The notes under the pieces were generated by a model. That model worked only from the letters and a program-made list of their open reading frames with translations, was not told the origin of the DNA and searched no databases. Shown one piece after another: positions 17,209-21,701 of a stretch of 21,701 bases of DNA; within the stretch, counting starts at the first letter, position 1; each line of letters begins with the position of its first letter. The position numbers were made by a program, and so were the translations under genes. Location of the stretch: positions 1-21,701 of the IMG/VR virus record IMGVR_UViG_3300036944_000447; one strand, written 5' to 3'. Origin of the DNA: a virus.

Positions 17209-18607
17209 TGAGAGAGAAGTGTTGTTTAAGCCCAACCCCGGGCCTCAAACATTCTTCTTAGCGTCTTCAGAGAGGGAAGTGTTATATGGTGGAGCTGCTG
17301 GTGGTGGTAAATCTTATGCCATGCTTGCAGATCCGCTTAGGTATATGGTGCATCCGCAATTTTCTGGGTTGCTTCTGCGTCACACAACAGAAGAACTTCG
17401 AGAACTCATCTGGAAAAGCCAAGAGCTTTATCCAAAGATTTATCCCGGCATCAAGTGGAGTGAGAGAAAGATGCAGTGGGAAGCACCATCAGGGGCTAGG
17501 CTATGGATGTCCTACCTTGATAGAGATGAAGACGTATTGAGATATCAGGGTTTGGCGTTTAGCTGGATTGGTTTTGATGAGTTGACGCAGTGGCATACGC
17601 CATTTCCGTGGAACTACATGCGTTCTCGTCTGCGTACAGCAGCATCAGACCTACCAATCTTCATGAGAGCTACTACAAATCCGGGTGGTCCGGGTCATGC
17701 TTGGGTGAAAAAGATGTTTATTGATCCTTCTCCAGCAGGAAAAGCGTTCGATGCAACAGATATTGAGACTGCTAAAACCCTAGTGTATCCCAAAGGACAC
17801 AGCAAAGAGGGACAACCACTGTTTAAGCGTAGGTTTATCCCTGCTATGTTGACGGATAATCCCTATTTGATGCAGACAGGTGACTATGAAACCATGTTGT
17901 TGTCACTTCCTGAGCATCAGAGGAAGCAACTACTAGAAGGAAATTGGGATATTGCTGAAGGTGCAGCGTTTCCTGAGTTTAATAGACAGATTCATGTAGT
18001 GGAACCGTTCCACATCCCAAGTAATTGGACTAAATTTAGGGCTTGTGACTATGGATACGGAAGTTATAGTGCTGTGGTGTGGTTTGCTGTGTCTCCAAAT
18101 GAACAATTGGTCATCTATCGTGAGCTATATGTTAGCAAAGTGCTTGCCAAAGACCTCGCTCACTTGGTAATGAGGGCTGAAGAGAACGATGGCACTATAA
18201 GATATGGTGTATTGGACAGTAGTTGCTGGCATAAGCGTGGTGATACAGGTCCATCACTGGCAGAACAGATGATTGCAGAGGGTTGTAGGTGGAGGCCAGC
18301 GGATAGAAGTGCTGGAAGTAGGGTGTCTGGTAAGAATGAGCTGCATAGAAGGCTACAACTTGACCCCTTTACAGATCAACCAAGACTAGTTATAACAAGC
18401 AACTGTGTAAATACGATTGCTCAGCTACCCATCATCCCTTTGGATAAGAAGAACCCAGAGGATATTGATACTAAAGCTGAAGATCACTTATATGATGCTA
18501 TTCGTTATGGAGTGATGAGCAGACCTAGAAGTAGTTTGTTCGATTACAATCCATTAAATTCTGCTGGCTCTGGAATGAAGATGGCAGATCCCACATTTGG
18601 GTATTAA
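17009..18607 (+). CDS. terL: terminase large subunit
   Basis: A 532-residue packaging ATPase and nuclease. Walker A GGAAGGGKS lies near residue 94, Walker B at GFDELTQ (D190, E191), and the RNase H-like nuclease has D347 in CDYGYGS, D403 in GVLDSS and D492/D496 in EDHLYDAIRYG. The GTG start gives a basic, low-complexity N-terminal extension (KRKGTKRGSVKKTSQATSSQ) before VLFKPNPGPQ. No other in-frame ATG precedes the ATPase, so an alternative start would be a non-ATG codon. It overlaps the previous gene by 200 bp. Confidence 0.95.
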   Translation: MSENTDTNPLLTATLPEGSKKPLSKRKGTKRGSVKKTSQATSSQKATASSPNISIASSEETQLPIADEREVLFKPNPGPQTFFLASSEREVLYGGAAGGGKSYAMLADPLRYMVHPQFSGLLLRHTTEELRELIWKSQELYPKIYPGIKWSERKMQWEAPSGARLWMSYLDRDEDVLRYQGLAFSWIGFDELTQWHTPFPWNYMRSRLRTAASDLPIFMRATTNPGGPGHAWVKKMFIDPSPAGKAFDATDIETAKTLVYPKGHSKEGQPLFKRRFIPAMLTDNPYLMQTGDYETMLLSLPEHQRKQLLEGNWDIAEGAAFPEFNRQIHVVEPFHIPSNWTKFRACDYGYGSYSAVVWFAVSPNEQLVIYRELYVSKVLAKDLAHLVMRAEENDGTIRYGVLDSSCWHKRGDTGPSLAEQMIAEGCRWRPADRSAGSRVSGKNELHRRLQLDPFTDQPRLVITSNCVNTIAQLPIIPLDKKNPEDIDTKAEDHLYDAIRYGVMSRPRSSLFDYNPLNSAGSGMKMADPTFGY

Positions 18608-18616
18608 AGGGTATTT

Positions 18617-20701
18617 ATGGCGCAAAATAATTTTATGGACGATCAGTCTATTAGCTTAGGAGATAAGAAAGAGGGCGAAGCTGCTCCTTTCACGGGAGAT
18701 CTTCTCTTAAATTTTCTAAGGGAAAGATATACCAAGAGTGAAGAAAGCCGTAGACAAGACGAACAGCGTTGGTTGAGAGCTTATAGAAACTATCGTGGTA
18801 TTTATGGACCAGATGTTAAATTCACTGAGACAGAGAAGAGCCGTGTATTTATTAAAGTGACAAAGACCAAGGTGCTAGCAGCATATGGTCAAATCACTGA
18901 TGTGTTATTTGCTAACAATAAGTTTCCTCTTAGTGTTGATCCCACTGTATTGCCAGAAGGTGTAGTTGATACAGTACATATTGATCCTAAAGCACCAGAG
19001 GGTGCAGAAGTTGAAGTGGCTTCTCCGTTTGGTTATAAAGGTGATGGTAAAGATCTACCACCCGGTGCTACATTAAAGACTTTAATGGATCGTCTTGGTC
19101 CATTGACAGACCAACTTAAAGATACCAAAGGTCTTAAAGAAGGTCCGGGTGTAACTCCTTCATCTATCACCTTCCATCCTGCAATGGTTGCAGCTAAGAA
19201 GATGGAGAAGAAGATACATGACCAGTTGGATGAGAGTGGTGCTAATAAACATCTTCGCTCTACAGCTTTTGAGATGGCTCTGTTTGGCACAGGCATCATG
19301 AAAGGTCCATTTGCTAAGACCAAGGAATATCCAAACTGGGATGAAGAAGGTACATATACACCAGAGATGAAGACAGTACCAGAGACATCACATGTTTCTA
19401 TCTGGAACTTCTATCCTGATCCTGATGCTACCAACATGGAAGAAGCTCAATACATTATTGAGCGTCACAAGCTTAGCTCTACACAGCTTAGAGCTTTGAA
19501 GAATCGTCCATTGTTTAGAGCTAATGTTATTGAAGAAGTGATTGAAGCAGGTTCTTCTTATGTTAAAAAATATTGGGAAGATGATTTAAAAGACTATGCT
19601 CCCAACTTTGGCATAGATAGATTTGAAGTGTTGGAATATTGGGGCAATGTTGACATTGACTTGCTCAAGGAAAACGACATCACTATTCCAGAAGAACTTG
19701 AAAACTACAAAGAACTACAAGCTAACGTATGGTTTTGCAATGGCAAGATTATGCGCTTAGTGTTAAATCCGTTTAAGCCCGCCAACATTCCGTACTATGC
19801 TGCTCCTTGCGAATTAAACCCCTACTCTCTATTTGGCATTGGTGTCGCTGAAAACATGGACGACACCCAGACCCTCATGAATGGTTTTATGCGTATGGCA
19901 GTGGACAATGCGGTGTTGTCGGGCAACCTTGTGTTTGAGGTTGATGAAACCAACCTCGTTCCCGGACAGGACATGTCTGTCTATCCCGGTAAAGTGTTTA
20001 GGCGACAGGGTGGTGCTCCCGGTCAAAGCTTGTTTGGAACTAAGTTTCCTAACGTAGCTGCTGAGAACTTACAACTGTTTGACAAGGCACGACAGCTTGC
20101 TGATGAATCTACAGGTATGCCATCATTTGCACACGGACAAACTGGTGTGAGTGGTGTAGGTAGAACAGCCTCTGGTATTTCTATGTTGATGAATGCTGCA
20201 TCTGGAAGTGTTAAAACCATCATCAAGAATGTGGATGATTATTTGTTAGCTCCATTAGGTAAGGCTTTCTTTAGCTTCAACATGCAGTTTGACTTTGATA
20301 AATCAATCAAAGGAGACTTGGAAGTTACGGCTAGAGGTACAGAGAGCTTGATGGCTAATGAGGTGAGAAGCCAGCGATTGATGCAGTTCTTGCAAATTGC
20401 TAGCTCTCCTGCATTGATGCCATTTGCTAAGTTCCCTTACATCATTCGTGAAATTGCTAAGAGTATGGACTTAGATCCAGACAAGGTTACTAACAACATG
20501 GATGAAGCTATGCGTCAAGCTTTGCTAATGCAACAAGCTACAGCCCCTGCTCCTGCAGAGGGTGCTCCTCCTGTTGGTGGTCCTCCCCCAGTGTCTGACA
20601 TGACTGGTGGTGGTGGTGGAAATATTGGCGTTGGTGCTGCACCAGTGCCGGGTGAACAAGGATTTGCTGGTAATGTACAAGCCGTACCTCCCCAAGCTTA
20701 A
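18617..20701 (+). CDS. portal protein
   Basis: A 694-residue portal, the dodecameric gate of the head. Its N terminus (FLRERYTKSEESRRQDEQRW, LRAYRNYRGIYGPDV) and the core with NPYSLFGIGVAENMDDTQTL and FRRQGGAPGQSLFGTKFP match environmental podovirus-type portals, larger than T7 gp8. The last 70 residues are Pro/Ala/Gly-rich (PAEGAPPVGGPPPVSD), a flexible tail. SD AAAGGG precedes the ATG. The next gene starts inside its 3' end. Confidence 0.88.
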   Translation: MAQNNFMDDQSISLGDKKEGEAAPFTGDLLLNFLRERYTKSEESRRQDEQRWLRAYRNYRGIYGPDVKFTETEKSRVFIKVTKTKVLAAYGQITDVLFANNKFPLSVDPTVLPEGVVDTVHIDPKAPEGAEVEVASPFGYKGDGKDLPPGATLKTLMDRLGPLTDQLKDTKGLKEGPGVTPSSITFHPAMVAAKKMEKKIHDQLDESGANKHLRSTAFEMALFGTGIMKGPFAKTKEYPNWDEEGTYTPEMKTVPETSHVSIWNFYPDPDATNMEEAQYIIERHKLSSTQLRALKNRPLFRANVIEEVIEAGSSYVKKYWEDDLKDYAPNFGIDRFEVLEYWGNVDIDLLKENDITIPEELENYKELQANVWFCNGKIMRLVLNPFKPANIPYYAAPCELNPYSLFGIGVAENMDDTQTLMNGFMRMAVDNAVLSGNLVFEVDETNLVPGQDMSVYPGKVFRRQGGAPGQSLFGTKFPNVAAENLQLFDKARQLADESTGMPSFAHGQTGVSGVGRTASGISMLMNAASGSVKTIIKNVDDYLLAPLGKAFFSFNMQFDFDKSIKGDLEVTARGTESLMANEVRSQRLMQFLQIASSPALMPFAKFPYIIREIAKSMDLDPDKVTNNMDEAMRQALLMQQATAPAPAEGAPPVGGPPPVSDMTGGGGGNIGVGAAPVPGEQGFAGNVQAVPPQA

Positions 20702-20885
20702 AGGCTTCGTAAACACTAACGCTACATGGGAAGCGTTCTTAGATATGTTGGATGCTGATATTGCTCAGCAGCATAAAAACTTAGAACAAGCTGTTGATGT
20801 GCGTGAGATTGGAAAGGCTCAAGGAGCCATTGCTGCTTTACGCAGATTAAAACATCTAAAGGATGAAGTGAATGTACAACAATGA
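20673..20885 (+). CDS. small protein downstream of the portal
   Basis: A 70-residue protein, MYKPYLPKLKGFVNTNATWE and a helical remainder (FLDMLDADIAQQHKNLEQAV, then GAIAALRRLKHLKDE). It matches a short family that follows portals in environmental phages; it may be a head-completion or scaffolding helper. The start at 20673 is chosen over one at 20607 because the earlier part merely mirrors the portal tail. It overlaps the portal by 29 nt and the next gene by 14. Confidence 0.7.
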   Translation: MYKPYLPKLKGFVNTNATWEAFLDMLDADIAQQHKNLEQAVDVREIGKAQGAIAALRRLKHLKDEVNVQQ

Positions 20886-21701
20886 TACAGAGCAACTCTT
20901 TGCTGAAGGCGGCATGAATGATGAAGGCGGCACAGTAGATCCTGTGTCCGGCAATGATGTACCTCCGGGTTCTTTGCAGAATGAAGTGAGAGATGATATT
21001 CCTGCAAGGCTCAGCGAAGGTGAGTTTGTTATTCCTGCTGATGTTGTTAGATATATTGGTCTTGAAAGATTGATGAAGCTTCGTGATGAAGCTAAGCAGG
21101 GACTCAATCGAATGGCAGAGATTGGTCAGATGGGTAATGCTGATCAAGTTGAAAACCCAGAAGCTTTGCACGAAGGCGATAAAGAATTTGAATCAGAGAT
21201 TGATGACATCATGTCTGAGGTTGATGGTGAGCAAATGGGCGAACAGAAGTTTGCTGCTGGTGGTGTTGTTAAAGTTCCAGAAGCTAGTAAAGACATCTTA
21301 GCTAAATACAACATTCAAAGAACAGCCATTACAAATCCAGCAAATGATGTAAGACTTTTGAAGAATGCTGCTGGTGATTCTTTGTACATGACCTATTTCA
21401 ATGGTAAGCCTTCTGGAAGGATACCTAAAGGATACTCTGTTGTTGATGCAAATCCTGCAAGTAGAATGGTAGGTACAACTCCACCACCTGCTCCAGTTAC
21501 AGATGTAACCAACCCAACAAACATTGTTGCAACAGTTGGCGGTGGAAAGATAAGAGAAACTTCTATTAATCCAGTAAGTATTCCTACTAACATACCAATC
21601 GTTGATGCTACTTCTCCTACTGAAGATACTCCTACTAGTACACCACAGACTACTACAACCACTACAACCACTCCTCCTCCTAACGCAGCCTTTATGGGTG
21701 A
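20872..21701 (+). CDS. FAEGGMxDEGG virion-associated protein (3' end outside window)
   Basis: At least 276 residues. The start MYNNDTEQLFAEGGMNDEGG continues with GSLQNEVRDDIPARLSEGEF and VIPADVVRYIGLERLMKLRD, a signature of a very common environmental-phage structural family of unknown detail, encoded after the portal. A second AAGG element (KFAAGGVVKVP) follows around residue 127. The right end is Thr/Pro low complexity (PQTTTTTTTTPPPN), a linker to a domain beyond the window. SD AAGGA overlaps the previous gene. Confidence 0.8.
   Translation, partial: MYNNDTEQLFAEGGMNDEGGTVDPVSGNDVPPGSLQNEVRDDIPARLSEGEFVIPADVVRYIGLERLMKLRDEAKQGLNRMAEIGQMGNADQVENPEALHEGDKEFESEIDDIMSEVDGEQMGEQKFAAGGVVKVPEASKDILAKYNIQRTAITNPANDVRLLKNAAGDSLYMTYFNGKPSGRIPKGYSVVDANPASRMVGTTPPPAPVTDVTNPTNIVATVGGGKIRETSINPVSIPTNIPIVDATSPTEDTPTSTPQTTTTTTTTPPPNAAFMG

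Noticed and set aside
20722-21171. 149-codon minus-strand frame
   Set aside because: Antisense to the small post-portal gene and the start of the FAEGG protein, both of which have family signatures.
21393-21671. 92-codon minus-strand frame rich in valine
   Set aside because: It is the complement of a Thr/Pro low-complexity coding region; the valine run has no biological look.

Overview
The window is a stretch of a double-stranded DNA tailed bacteriophage (Caudoviricetes), probably from an environmental, Gram-negative-infecting phage. It has a phage terminase pair, a portal, a T7 gp4-like primase-helicase, a tyrosine integrase and dozens of tiny phage-type genes, and no bacterial housekeeping genes. 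Consensus DnaA boxes, sigma70-like promoters and a boxA element that matches proteobacterial rrn leaders fit a proteobacterial host; a freshwater betaproteobacterium is my guess from protein resemblance, not proof. Tail type cannot be decided here.

Layout: two divergent gene blocks meet at a gene-poor centre (about 12.9-14.4 kb). The left block (1-12.9 kb) is transcribed leftward and holds early, replication and host-interaction genes. In transcription order these are: a membrane protein and a GP88-like protein; a structured leader with boxA; a long chain of very small genes linked by 1-30 nt overlaps; an HNH endonuclease unit; a DUF932 protein behind a strong promoter; an ADP-ribosylglycohydrolase; more small genes; a tyrosine integrase; a second run of small genes; and the primase-helicase, which runs off the left edge. 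The right block (14.4-21.7 kb) is transcribed rightward: small basic proteins, terminase small subunit, an HTH-like protein, terminase large subunit, portal, a small downstream protein, and a virion-associated protein that runs off the right edge.

The centre looks like a replication origin and control region. It has three DnaA boxes (one exact consensus), a leftward promoter whose -35 lies inside a DnaA box, two very long inverted repeats, two pairs of tandem iteron-like repeats and a four-tract G-quadruplex motif in an otherwise moderate-GC sequence.

Most unusual observations: (i) seven copies of a palindromic Shine-Dalgarno hairpin in front of leftward genes; (ii) a dense series of perfect mini-hairpins across 11.0-12.9 kb, inside and between genes; (iii) an octamer, CCCAGTGC, found eight times on one strand of the left block and nowhere else; (iv) an HNH unit bounded by 18-bp direct repeats with a branched leader structure; (v) several micro-ORFs of 23-53 codons with tight stop/start coupling; (vi) an out-of-phase overlap of about 200 bp between the terminase large subunit and the gene before it.
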